The position numbers and the translations under genes are program-made. The notes under the pieces were generated by a model. That model ran no database searches. It saw nothing but the letters and a program-made list of their open reading frames with translations, and had not been told where the DNA came from. From the NCBI RefSeq assembly GCF_002160865.1, contig NZ_NFLJ01000015.1:1-60825 (forward strand): 60,825 bases of DNA, read 5' to 3'. Shown here piece after piece: positions 1 through 7,962 of this stretch. Numbering within the stretch: the stretch's first letter is position 1; each line of letters opens with the position of its first letter. This DNA is from Massiliimicrobium timonense (GTDB lineage Bacteria > Bacillota_I > Bacilli_A > Erysipelotrichales > Coprobacillaceae).

Positions 1-61
1 TATTATAGGCATTTTTATAAGAATATAAGTGAAATCTATGTTAAATTTATCTAAAGATTAT

Positions 62-94
62 AAAAACAATCTCTATAAAATAAAGATTGTTTTT
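62..94. terminator. Bidirectional hairpin terminator
   Basis: Perfect 11-bp inverted repeat: arms 62-72 and 84-94 with an 11-nt loop. The arms end in A5/T5 runs, so it can act on either strand. The distal arm overlaps the stop codon of the minus-strand gene just upstream. Confidence 0.7.
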
Positions 95-374
95 AAGCTT
101 TTTTCGCTTTTCTTTTTCGAAGAATAAACACAACAATGATGACAATAATAAGCATAATACCAGCACAAATACCTGCTGTAGGTAAAAGCTGAGGCTTTGT
201 AAAAGCGTTTGTCCACATTGCAATTTTTCTAATCAATATAGCTATTGCATAACCAGCTGTTGCACTTCCAAGTAAAGCAAGGATAGCTTTAAACCATTTT
301 GGAAAGACTTCTGTAAAAAGTACAGCTGTAATTAGACAGATACATGCAATAAACATACAAATTACAAAATGCAT
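93..374 (-). CDS. Small membrane protein, unknown function
   Basis: Predicted 93-residue protein with three hydrophobic stretches (about residues 3-20, 28-47 and 65-86) and a very basic C-terminal tail (RKRKAKK), so it is probably an integral membrane protein with a cytoplasmic C-terminus. The start is the ATG at 374 because AAAGGAGG lies 8 nt before it; a longer reading frame upstream has no ribosome binding site. I do not recognise the family. It is transcribed away from the VanY-type gene and ends in a hairpin terminator. Confidence 0.6.
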   Translation of the reverse strand: MHFVICMFIACICLITAVLFTEVFPKWFKAILALLGSATAGYAIAILIRKIAMWTNAFTKPQLLPTAGICAGIMLIIVIIVVFILRKRKAKKA

Positions 375-534
375 AGAGAAACCTCCTTTATATACAACAA
401 TTAAAATAACATAATTATAACAAGAATGCAACAAGATTATGAAATGTCATTTTTTAATCATGTGAATTTTGCTGAAAATGTAGAATTATGATGATGAATA
501 TGATAAACTATAAGGCAGAGAAAAGAGGTGGATT

Positions 535-1806
535 ATGAGATTTAATAGAGGTAAAAGATATACATATTATAATTCGTATTCTTCATCAAGACGTTCAAGA
601 ATACGTTGGGATAGAATTGCGATTATTGGTGCAGTTGTTTTATTGGTTATTGGTGTAGTTGTCTGGTTTAATTTTAGTCGTATTCAATTGGCTTTTAAAG
701 GATATTCTTTTGCACAGCAAAATGAAATTTTAGCTTTAGATGGCGATGGTGTTGAGGAAATTTTATCTCATGATAAACTGGAACATATCACACAATGGTT
801 AAAACAAAGTGAAAAAGTTCAATATTATGATGAATATGAAAAATATTTATCTTTGCATAAAGACATGGAAGTTGCTGAAGTGATTTCTACAGTTGATAAT
901 ATTTTTGAAAATTATGTTCCTAAATTAACAACATTAAATTATTCTAATGATCAGATTTGGGAAGTTTTAAAGACAGCAGGTGTTAATGAAGTTAAACATT
1001 TAGTCGATCAACAATATACTTATGCTCAAATTGAACCTTTTATGAAAGTCAAAGGATTTGTTTTTGCAGATATTGATCAATATATGAAAGTCTATAAAGA
1101 AAGTCAGAATTACAATTATGCTGTACTTATTACAACATATCCATTTATTATTTCTGAAAATAAAGTTGATCAGTCTTATACGATTCAAAATCCAGATGAT
1201 ATATTGACACTTGTCAAAAAAGGATTCTATTTACCAGCCGATTATGAACCATCTGATTTAGTGAACCCTGATCCTGATAAGGTGAAGGTGGCTTCAGATT
1301 GTGATGATGCCAGATTGCGTAAAGAAGCAGCAGATGCCTTAGTAGAAATGTTTGATGCAGCGAAAAAAGAAGGATATGACTTAGTTGTCAATAGTGCTTA
1401 TCGTTCATATGCTCATCAAAAGGAAACATATGATGATTATTTTGATAAATATGATTCTGTCACAGCAGCCAGTCTTGTGGCTGAACCGGGAGCAAGTGAA
1501 CATCAGACAGGATTAGGTGTTGATTTAACATGTCAAGCTGTGATTGATGATAAATTAAATGGTATTGAAAACAGTCGTTTTGGCTATAAACCAGATTATA
1601 AATGGTGTATTGCAAATTCTTATAAATATGGTTATATTTTAAGATTCGAAGAAGATAAAGCGAATATTACAGGAATTGCAAATGAGCCATGGCATTTTAG
1701 ATATGTTGGTAAAGAAGCGGCTCAAGAAATCTTTAATAATGGCTGGACATTGGAAGAATATTGCTTAAATAAAGGGATTATCCCTGACATTCAAAAAGGA
1801 CAATAA
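535..1806 (+). CDS. VanY-type D-Ala-D-Ala carboxypeptidase (peptidase M15B)
   Basis: Membrane-anchored zinc peptidase expected to remove the terminal D-alanine from peptidoglycan stem peptides outside the cell. The first 26 residues are basic, one transmembrane helix lies at about 27-46, a long linker of unknown fold follows, and the M15 catalytic domain is C-terminal (about 255-410). The M15B metal-ligand motifs are visible: SEHQTGLGVD (about 321-330) and EPWHFRY (about 384-390). The 423-residue length is long for VanY because of the linker. Start chosen for the AGAGGTGG site. It ends in a palindromic terminator and stands alone. No vancomycin-resistance genes are nearby, so a wall-remodelling role is more likely than resistance. 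Confidence 0.88.
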   Translation: MRFNRGKRYTYYNSYSSSRRSRIRWDRIAIIGAVVLLVIGVVVWFNFSRIQLAFKGYSFAQQNEILALDGDGVEEILSHDKLEHITQWLKQSEKVQYYDEYEKYLSLHKDMEVAEVISTVDNIFENYVPKLTTLNYSNDQIWEVLKTAGVNEVKHLVDQQYTYAQIEPFMKVKGFVFADIDQYMKVYKESQNYNYAVLITTYPFIISENKVDQSYTIQNPDDILTLVKKGFYLPADYEPSDLVNPDPDKVKVASDCDDARLRKEAADALVEMFDAAKKEGYDLVVNSAYRSYAHQKETYDDYFDKYDSVTAASLVAEPGASEHQTGLGVDLTCQAVIDDKLNGIENSRFGYKPDYKWCIANSYKYGYILRFEEDKANITGIANEPWHFRYVGKEAAQEIFNNGWTLEEYCLNKGIIPDIQKGQ

Positions 1807-1833
1807 TCTAGGGATATCCCTAGATTATTTTTT
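1802..1833 (+). terminator. Palindromic intrinsic terminator
   Basis: A 28-bp perfect palindrome (1802-1829, core CTAGGGATATCCCTAG) is followed by T4-T6. It overlaps the stop codon of the VanY-type gene and ends just before the next ribosome binding site. Confidence 0.85.
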
Positions 1834-1844
1834 AGGAGAAATTT

Positions 1845-3479
1845 ATGAAAACAATCATTACAACATTAAATTCTAAATATATTCATACATCATTAGCCTT
1901 ACGCTTACTTTATGTGGCATCATATCATCGCTTTGATGTAGATTTTAAAGAATATACGATTAAGGATTCTCTTGAACATATTGTGGATGATCTTTTAAAA
2001 AGAAATTGTGATATTATTGCTTTTTCATGTTATATATGGAATATTGAGTATATTGAAAAAATATGTCAGATGATTCGTCAAAAAGCCCCTCATATGATTA
2101 TGATTTTAGGTGGACCAGAAGTGACTTATGAACCCACGTATTTTTTAGAACTGTTTCCTGTTGATTATATTATAAGTGGAGAAGGGGAAGAAGTATTTCC
2201 ACAATTATTAGAGGCCATAGAAAATCATAGAACAGTGAATATACCAGGAGTCAGCGATCGTCATCATATTTCTTCCATTGTTGCAGTCGCAGATTTGAAA
2301 TATGTTGAATCTTTAGATTCCCCTTATCAATTATCTCAAGATCAAAAAGATCAAGGAAAACGTATTTTATATTTTGAAACAAGCAGGGGATGTCCTTTCC
2401 AATGCCAATACTGTCTTTCTTCATTAGAACAGGGATTAAGATTCTTTAGTGAAGATTATTTGAAAAAACAGTTGGATATCATCTGTCAAAGTCCCGTACA
2501 AACAATTAAATTTCTTGATCGTAGTTTTAATGCTGATGCTAAACATGCGATTATGATTTTAGATTATATTTTCCAGCATCATCGTCCAGGACAACAATTT
2601 CAATTTGAAATTAATGCTGATGTGTTAAATCAAAAAATCATTGATTTTATAAAGGACTATGCACCACAGGGATTACTTCGTTTTGAAATTGGCATTCAGT
2701 CAACTTATGAACCAACAAATAGAGCTGTCAAAAGAATGCAAAACTTTGAGCGTTTAAGTGAAGTGGTCAAAATGTTGATGGATGATGGAAAATGTGATTT
2801 GCATTTAGATTTGATTGCTGGATTACCTTATGAAACATATGAACGTTTTATTCAATCTTTTGATGAAGTCTTTGCTTTTCGTGCTAAAGAATTACAACTT
2901 GGTTTTTTAAAGCTGTTAAGAGGAACTTCATTGCGTAATCAGGCAGATGATTATGGATATGTCTATCAAAATGAACCACCTTATGAAATGATTGAAAATA
3001 AGTGGTTGAGTCATGGAGAAATGGAAAAAATTCATATGGCTGAAGATATGCTGGAAAAATATTGGAACAGTGGACGCTTTGTGCAGACAATGAATGCGGT
3101 GATGGATCATGTGGATTCTCCTTTTGCTTTCTTTTATGATTTGGCTTGTTTTTATAATCAAAATCATTATAAGAGAATTGGTTATCAACTTGATGAACTT
3201 TATCGTTATTTGGATAGTTATCTTCCAGAACAATATCATGATTTTTTAATTATAGATTATTTACAACAATTCAAAGTCAAACCTAAAAGATGGTATGCTT
3301 CAACATTATCACCACAACAAAGAAAAGAGGTCATCAGAGTGTTATCTAAACATTATCATTTAGATAAAGAACTTCTTTTTAGATATGCAGTGGTAGAAGA
3401 AGTACAAAATCAATATCTTGTGGTTATTTATAAAGATTATCAATGTCAGTGGAAAATGTATAAGAAGGTGAAAGAATGA
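1845..3479 (+). CDS. B12-binding radical SAM protein (DUF4080 type)
   Basis: Predicted radical S-adenosylmethionine enzyme. An N-terminal cobalamin-binding Rossmann domain (about 1-140, with GGPEVTYEP and SGEGEEVFP) is followed by a radical SAM barrel carrying the CxxxCxxC cluster at C183, C187 and C190 (RGCPFQCQYC). A C-terminal region of roughly 200 residues resembles DUF4080. The substrate is unknown; relatives modify RNA, lipids or peptides. The gene overlaps the next one (mnmM) by 4 nt (ATGA), so the two are translated together, which makes a tRNA-related role a reasonable guess. RBS TAGGAG lies before the ATG. At 544 residues it is the normal family length. Confidence 0.85.
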   Translation: MKTIITTLNSKYIHTSLALRLLYVASYHRFDVDFKEYTIKDSLEHIVDDLLKRNCDIIAFSCYIWNIEYIEKICQMIRQKAPHMIMILGGPEVTYEPTYFLELFPVDYIISGEGEEVFPQLLEAIENHRTVNIPGVSDRHHISSIVAVADLKYVESLDSPYQLSQDQKDQGKRILYFETSRGCPFQCQYCLSSLEQGLRFFSEDYLKKQLDIICQSPVQTIKFLDRSFNADAKHAIMILDYIFQHHRPGQQFQFEINADVLNQKIIDFIKDYAPQGLLRFEIGIQSTYEPTNRAVKRMQNFERLSEVVKMLMDDGKCDLHLDLIAGLPYETYERFIQSFDEVFAFRAKELQLGFLKLLRGTSLRNQADDYGYVYQNEPPYEMIENKWLSHGEMEKIHMAEDMLEKYWNSGRFVQTMNAVMDHVDSPFAFFYDLACFYNQNHYKRIGYQLDELYRYLDSYLPEQYHDFLIIDYLQQFKVKPKRWYASTLSPQQRKEVIRVLSKHYHLDKELLFRYAVVEEVQNQYLVVIYKDYQCQWKMYKKVKE

Positions 3480-3997
3480 TAACAATGGTAGAATATGTAC
3501 ATCAAAGAATACTGACTTATAACTGTGCAACGGGTGTGGATTTTACAATGGGAAATGGTTTTGATACAGTTTTTCTTGCGAAGCATTGTCAACAAGTTTA
3601 TGCTTTTGATATACAGCCACAGGCATTAGAAATGACACAAAAACGTGTAGGGCATATGTCACATGTCAAGCTCATTTTGGATAGTCATGAAAATATGGAT
3701 CAATATTTTCAATCATTTGATGTTGGTATTTTTAACTTGGGATATTTACCTCATGCATCACATCATATAACAACAACACTTGATTCGACTCAAAAAGCAG
3801 TGATCAAAGCGATTGAATATATGCGACAGGCTCTTTTTCTGGTTGTTTATACAGGACATGAAGAAGGATATAAAGAAAGTGTCTGGCTTGAATCATTTGT
3901 TTCACAACTTGATCCCCATCAATTTCATGTATCTTGCTTTCGTATGCTCAATAAGCATCAGGCACCTTATGTGATAGAAATAGAAAAAAAGCAGTAA
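3476..3997 (+). CDS. mnmM: tRNA methyltransferase MnmM (YtqB family)
   Basis: Class I SAM-dependent methyltransferase of the rRNA_methylase/YtqB family, 173 residues. In Bacillus and Staphylococcus the family methylates the aminomethyl group of mnm5s2U34 in tRNA. The SAM-binding loop is VDFTMGNGFDT (about 21-31), the acidic end of strand 2 is FDIQP, and the family motif FNLGYLPHASH is at about 90-100. The start at 3476 overlaps the upstream stop; an ATG at 3485 is also possible. Function is assigned by family resemblance, not by synteny. Followed by a shared terminator. Confidence 0.82.
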   Translation: MITMVEYVHQRILTYNCATGVDFTMGNGFDTVFLAKHCQQVYAFDIQPQALEMTQKRVGHMSHVKLILDSHENMDQYFQSFDVGIFNLGYLPHASHHITTTLDSTQKAVIKAIEYMRQALFLVVYTGHEEGYKESVWLESFVSQLDPHQFHVSCFRMLNKHQAPYVIEIEKKQ

Positions 3998-4010
3998 TCA
4001 CTGCTTTTTT
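3985..4010. terminator. Bidirectional terminator between convergent genes
   Basis: Perfect 11-bp stem AAAAAAGCAGT/ACTGCTTTTTT with a 4-nt loop. It overlaps the stop codons of both mnmM (+) and the BrxF-like gene (-). Confidence 0.9.
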
Positions 4011-4437
4011 AACATAAGATATATTTAAAATCATTGTTATCAGTTGAATAAATAAGGTCTTCTGATGAATCATTACGAAAATGGAACAGTTGTCCATCTT
4101 CAATTTTTCCATTCCATGTCGCAACGACTGGAATGTCTTTTGATAGTTCTTTAAGAAAAGCTAATAAATCAATTTGACTATTCTTTGCATAAAGAAGTTT
4201 TTTATTATCAAGTAATAAGACTTTTTGATGATAAGTCGTTAAAAAGTTTTTCATTTCTGGAAGTAGTTTTTCACTAGGAGTATGATAGAAAATCTTGTCT
4301 AAATCAAGAATAGGAATACCTGTTTCTTCACTATATTGGCGAATGATTTTAGATTTTCCACTACCTGGTTGTCCAACAATTAATAAAAGTTTGTACTCTG
4401 CTTGACTGATGTCTTCTATTTTTTTATTCAAATCCAT
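4009..4437 (-). CDS. Orphan BrxF-like P-loop ATPase
   Basis: Small 142-residue P-loop protein. Walker A is GQPGSGKS (about 22-29), a Walker B-like strand is KVLLLDN, and VATWNGKIEDGQL near the C-terminus is, from memory, the hallmark of BrxF, the P-loop subunit of BREX-3 phage-defence systems. The length matches BrxF. No other BREX gene (brxA, brxB, brxC, pglX, pglZ, brxHII) is in the window, so it stands alone between mnmM and the EIIB-ROK gene. RBS AAAGGAG precedes the ATG at 4437. A -10 TATAAT lies at 4475-4480 with a cre-like box upstream. It could have a role unrelated to defence; the family call is moderate. Confidence 0.62.
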   Translation of the reverse strand: MDLNKKIEDISQAEYKLLLIVGQPGSGKSKIIRQYSEETGIPILDLDKIFYHTPSEKLLPEMKNFLTTYHQKVLLLDNKKLLYAKNSQIDLLAFLKELSKDIPVVATWNGKIEDGQLFHFRNDSSEDLIYSTDNNDFKYILC

Positions 4438-4474
4438 TGCTATAATCTCCTTTTCTGTTTTTATTGTTAAAAAT

Positions 4475-4502
4475 ATTATAGCATTTTTTGTAAGCGTTTT
4501 CT
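4475..4502 (-). promoter_or_regulatory. Promoter -10 with cre-like box before the brxF-like gene
   Basis: On the minus strand, 4502-4488 reads AGAAAACGCTTACAA, one mismatch from the CcpA cre consensus WTGNAANCGNWWNCA when read on the plus strand. A TATAAT -10 follows at 4480-4475. The -35 would fall in the box but is poor (TAGAAA). The 12-mer AAAACGCTTACA recurs before the GNB/LNB operon. Confidence 0.45.
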
Positions 4503-4534
4503 ATGCATATCGTAAAAAAAGCAATTTTTTATCT

Positions 4535-5947
4535 TTATTTATAATCCTGCAAACATAAAATCAACTGTCCCAGTAAAATATATTCTTGAATATTTTCGAT
4601 TTTTATCATTTGTGGTAAATATTTTTCAGGAATGTATTGCGTTAACATCTTTTGAAGTTCATGAATATCAGGAATTAAAGTACATGAAAGAATAATTGCT
4701 TCAGGGCCAATCACGGATGACAGGGCTGTAATTGTTTTAGCAACCAGTTCTAACGCACCTTCTGGTGTTTTGGCTAAAGTATGTGGCGGTGCAGAATAAT
4801 TTAAAGGGAGATATTGAACTTCACCAGCAATATGAGCATGTCCTTTGATGAGTTGTCCATTAACAATAATACCAGCCCCACCAAAATGATTATTTGGTTG
4901 AAAAAGAAAAATCAGTGAGGAAAATTGACTTTGCGATGCATAATAGCCAACAGCTGCAGTATTGACATCATTGTCAATAATGATTTGTCGATGATAGCGG
5001 TCTTTAAGCAGTTGATACATATTGAAATTATTTAAGCCTATGATACTTGTTGAAGCAACAAAACCATCATTAATAATACCCGGTGTTGAAATACCAATGA
5101 TTTGAATAGGGGTATATTGTAATAAAACAGTATCAATAACATCATAAATATCTTCCATGCTTATCTTAGATTTAATAATTTCATTGCTGGCAATGACTTT
5201 ATTTTGTTCATCATATAAGTGATAGGCAATATGTACACGCAAACTATTTCTAAATAATGACAAAACAAGAATTTTGGTATTTTGATGAGGAATCATCTTT
5301 AATGGTTTTAATGTTAATTCGGTTTTGACAGGTTGAGGTAATTTTTGATGTTCTAAAGCATGTCTTACCATTTGTAATGTTTTGGCAACATCATATTTTG
5401 CAAAGACTTGAGGAGGCATTTTTAAGACAATCTTATCTTTTAAGATTTCTTGTACTTTTGCGTGCATAAATGAAATCTGAGGAGCCAGTAATATCACATC
5501 ATAATCATTACCAACATTAAATAAATCGGTATAACCAATAGCTTTCACTTCATAATGATAGTCTAAGAGCTGTGCCGCTTCATTGAGCTTGGAAGCAAAA
5601 TAAGATGTTGTTAAACCACCACTACAGCTAAGTAGTATTTTGATCTTTGGTTTCTCTACTAACTGTAAAATATTATTCATCATTTCATTAAATAATTCAG
5701 TAGCATGTTTCATAGTTTTCATTTGAAAGTGCAAATAAAATTCAATATTTTGTGTAATGGTATTTGTCACACTTAATTCAATAATATTTAAAGGATTAAA
5801 GATAACTTGACTGAAACTATAATTTGTTTTGATATTAATAATATGCGAATTGTTTTCATCAAGTGAAATTTGACAATGACTTTGATCTTGTATAAGAATC
5901 CATTGTTTAAAGATTATTGTATGTATATCTCTTAAAAATTCGTCCAT
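4535..5947 (-). CDS. PTS EIIB (Lac/Cel type)-ROK fusion protein
   Basis: A 470-residue protein with an unusual architecture. Residues 1-100 match nothing I recognise. About 101-200 is a lactose/cellobiose-type PTS EIIB domain with the phosphoacceptor cysteine in LLSCSGGLTTS (C108). About 225-470 is a ROK (sugar kinase-like) domain with DNDVNTAAVG and HIAGEVQYLPL. The ROK domain lacks the usual CxCGxxGC zinc motif, and its ATP loop (normally DxGGT) is replaced by LSLFRNS, so kinase activity is doubtful. There is no helix-turn-helix. A phosphorylation-responsive sugar sensor is the best inference. No PTS permease genes are adjacent. Confidence 0.75.
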   Translation of the reverse strand: MDEFLRDIHTIIFKQWILIQDQSHCQISLDENNSHIINIKTNYSFSQVIFNPLNIIELSVTNTITQNIEFYLHFQMKTMKHATELFNEMMNNILQLVEKPKIKILLSCSGGLTTSYFASKLNEAAQLLDYHYEVKAIGYTDLFNVGNDYDVILLAPQISFMHAKVQEILKDKIVLKMPPQVFAKYDVAKTLQMVRHALEHQKLPQPVKTELTLKPLKMIPHQNTKILVLSLFRNSLRVHIAYHLYDEQNKVIASNEIIKSKISMEDIYDVIDTVLLQYTPIQIIGISTPGIINDGFVASTSIIGLNNFNMYQLLKDRYHRQIIIDNDVNTAAVGYYASQSQFSSLIFLFQPNNHFGGAGIIVNGQLIKGHAHIAGEVQYLPLNYSAPPHTLAKTPEGALELVAKTITALSSVIGPEAIILSCTLIPDIHELQKMLTQYIPEKYLPQMIKIENIQEYILLGQLILCLQDYK

Positions 5948-6158
5948 AAAAATCTCCCCTTTATCCTTATTATAATAGGATAATTGAAAAAGGTATGGAT
6001 TTTGCTAAAGTAGAAAATATTTTTTAAACAAAATGTATATTTGATGACTTTTTTTGATAAAAAATTCGCAAAATCACAAGACTTTATTTATAAATTCTTA
6101 ATAAAAATAAAAGAATAGAAAATATAAAACATGAGATAATGGGATGGGAGGTATAAAA

Positions 6159-6632
6159 ATGGAGAAAATAACAATAAAACCACATCATTTTATGGATATT
6201 ATTAAATTATATGGAACTGGTATTGAAAGATTTGTTCCTGATCAAAAAAGAGGCCATGATTTTTATAGAATAGCCAATCTCATTATTCAAAATCCAACAT
6301 TATTATGTCAGTTAACAATAGAAGGAGATGATATTTGTAAGCCTTGTTTATATTATCGTCACTATCAATGTCAAGATTCTTTAGTACATACAAGTAAACA
6401 ATACTATAACCAGCTTTTAGATAAAAGGATTATACAATTCTATCAATTATATGATATGTCATATTCTGCCTTGTCATTATGTGAGATTTTACTGGAACAT
6501 CATGAAATGATTGAACAGGTATGGAAAGAAGAACCAGCAGAATTGACACAAAAACGTCATGATTTTTTTGTGAAAGGAGCCGAGCTTTATATTCATCAAT
6601 ATGGTATAATAAAGTCATCAGTTAATCCATAA
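6159..6632 (+). CDS. Cysteine-containing DUF1284-like protein
   Basis: A 157-residue protein beginning MEKITIKPHHFMDII, resembling the N-terminal RPHH signature of DUF1284-type putative metal/Fe-S proteins. Four cysteines cluster around residues 53-72 (QLTIEGDDICKPCLYY and YQCQD), suggesting a metal or Fe-S site, but the reaction is unknown. The start is the ATG at 6159, preceded by GGGAGGT; the in-frame ATG at 6144 lies in that site. It is 20 nt upstream of the AlkD-like gene and probably cotranscribed with it. Confidence 0.55.
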   Translation: MEKITIKPHHFMDIIKLYGTGIERFVPDQKRGHDFYRIANLIIQNPTLLCQLTIEGDDICKPCLYYRHYQCQDSLVHTSKQYYNQLLDKRIIQFYQLYDMSYSALSLCEILLEHHEMIEQVWKEEPAELTQKRHDFFVKGAELYIHQYGIIKSSVNP

Positions 6633-6652
6633 TAAAAACAAAGGAGTGTTTC

Positions 6653-7333
6653 ATGATGAGTTCATATTTGATAATAAAAGAGATGTTTGAAGCACGGGCT
6701 AATCAAGATAAAGCTTTACAAATGGCTCAATATATGCGTAATCAATTTGTTTTTTATGGTTTGCCTACGCCTCAAAGAAAACAAGTTTATAAAGATTTTT
6801 TAAAACAAGAGAAGAAGAAAAAATCTATAGATTGGCAATTTCTTGATCAGTGTTATAAAGATGAACATAGAGAATTTCAATATCTTGTTGGAGATTATTT
6901 ACATACTATGAAACAATATCTTGTATATGAAGATATTGAACATATTCAAAAATATATCCAAATCAAACAATGGTGGGATACTATTGATTTATTTGATAGA
7001 ATTATCGGAGAAATTGGTTTGAAAGATTGTCGAGTAGATGATTTGATGTTGCAATGGTCACAAGATAAAGATTTTTGGGTAAGAAGAATTGCTATTGATC
7101 ATCAGTTATGTAGAAAAGAAAAGACAAATACAGAATTGTTAGAAAAGATTATTGTCAATAATTTAGGGAGTGATGAATTTTTTATTAATAAGGCTATTGG
7201 CTGGGCATTGAGAGATTACTCAAAAACAAATCCCCAATGGGTCAAACACTTTATTGAAAAATATCATGATCAGATGCATCGCTTAAGTATCAAAGAGGGA
7301 AGTAAGTATATTAAAAATGATATGATTTTTTAA
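6653..7333 (+). CDS. AlkD-like DNA alkylation repair protein
   Basis: A 226-residue all-helical HEAT-repeat protein of the AlkC/AlkD DNA glycosylase family, which removes alkylated purines without flipping the base. Family features include YGLPTPQRK near the N-terminus, the WWDTIDLFD segment, DFWVRRIAIDHQ and the C-terminal FFINKAIGWALRDYSK. The length is normal for AlkD. RBS AAAGGAG precedes MMSS; either Met may be used. It probably forms a unit with the preceding gene. Catalytic competence rests on family resemblance only. Confidence 0.82.
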   Translation: MMSSYLIIKEMFEARANQDKALQMAQYMRNQFVFYGLPTPQRKQVYKDFLKQEKKKKSIDWQFLDQCYKDEHREFQYLVGDYLHTMKQYLVYEDIEHIQKYIQIKQWWDTIDLFDRIIGEIGLKDCRVDDLMLQWSQDKDFWVRRIAIDHQLCRKEKTNTELLEKIIVNNLGSDEFFINKAIGWALRDYSKTNPQWVKHFIEKYHDQMHRLSIKEGSKYIKNDMIF

Positions 7334-7401
7334 AAAGAATTTTATTTTATCGATTATTAGTTATGATGTATAATTATGTAAAACAAAAGGAGGGACACTT
7401 A

Positions 7402-7962
7402 ATGAAAATTATAGCATTTACAGGAGCAGGAATATCAAAACAATCAAATATTCCTACATTTATGGAGCGCCCAGTCATTAGAGAAAAACTATTTCGAAGT
7501 TATGCGAACACGCATCATGAAGAGTATAATGAGGTGATAAAACAACTCAAAGCCAATATGAATGGAGCTAAACCAAATGATGCGCATTATGCTTTAGCAG
7601 AATATCAAATTCCTGTTATTACTATGAATATTGATGGTTTGCATAAACTTGCAGGAAGCGATGCTTTGGAACTTCATGGTGGTTTACCTGAAGATGATGA
7701 AATGGACAAGGCTTGGTCTTTATATAATAAACCTGTTTTATATGGTGACCCTGCACCGAATTATCAAAAAGCTTATGAAATGGTTTATGATTTAACACCA
7801 GATGATGTATTTATAGTGATTGGTTGTTCTTATCATACGGCTATTGCTTGTGATCTAAGGGAAGTCGCAAAATCAAAAGGAGCAAGAATTATTGAAATTC
7901 AAGAAGATGCTGCACACAATGTAAGAGAAGTATTAGAAGAATTAATAGGAGGATATGAATAG
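7402..7962 (+). CDS. Short Sir2-like NAD-dependent deacetylase, intact copy
   Basis: A 186-residue sirtuin-fold protein. It has the NAD-binding FTGAGIS (6-12), TMNIDGLH (about 73-80, replacing the usual TQNID) and the catalytic histidine in ELHGG (about 92). It lacks the four-cysteine zinc ribbon, as do other short Firmicute Sir2 proteins. The ATG at 7402 has AAAGGAGGG upstream. Its stop TAG overlaps the GTG start of the next gene by one base, and its last codons supply that gene's ribosome binding site, so it is cotranslated with the Septu-like pair. A related, truncated copy lies at 10718-11224. It may be a housekeeping deacetylase or a third component of the defence module. Confidence 0.8.
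   Translation: MKIIAFTGAGISKQSNIPTFMERPVIREKLFRSYANTHHEEYNEVIKQLKANMNGAKPNDAHYALAEYQIPVITMNIDGLHKLAGSDALELHGGLPEDDEMDKAWSLYNKPVLYGDPAPNYQKAYEMVYDLTPDDVFIVIGCSYHTAIACDLREVAKSKGARIIEIQEDAAHNVREVLEELIGGYE

Noticed and set aside
535-1806. Vancomycin-resistance locus
   Set aside because: VanY-type peptidases are common housekeeping enzymes and no vanHAX-like genes are present.
2884-3239. Long minus-strand reading frames opposite the radical SAM gene
   Set aside because: They lack ribosome binding sites and look like the mirror image of AT-rich codon usage in a clear gene.
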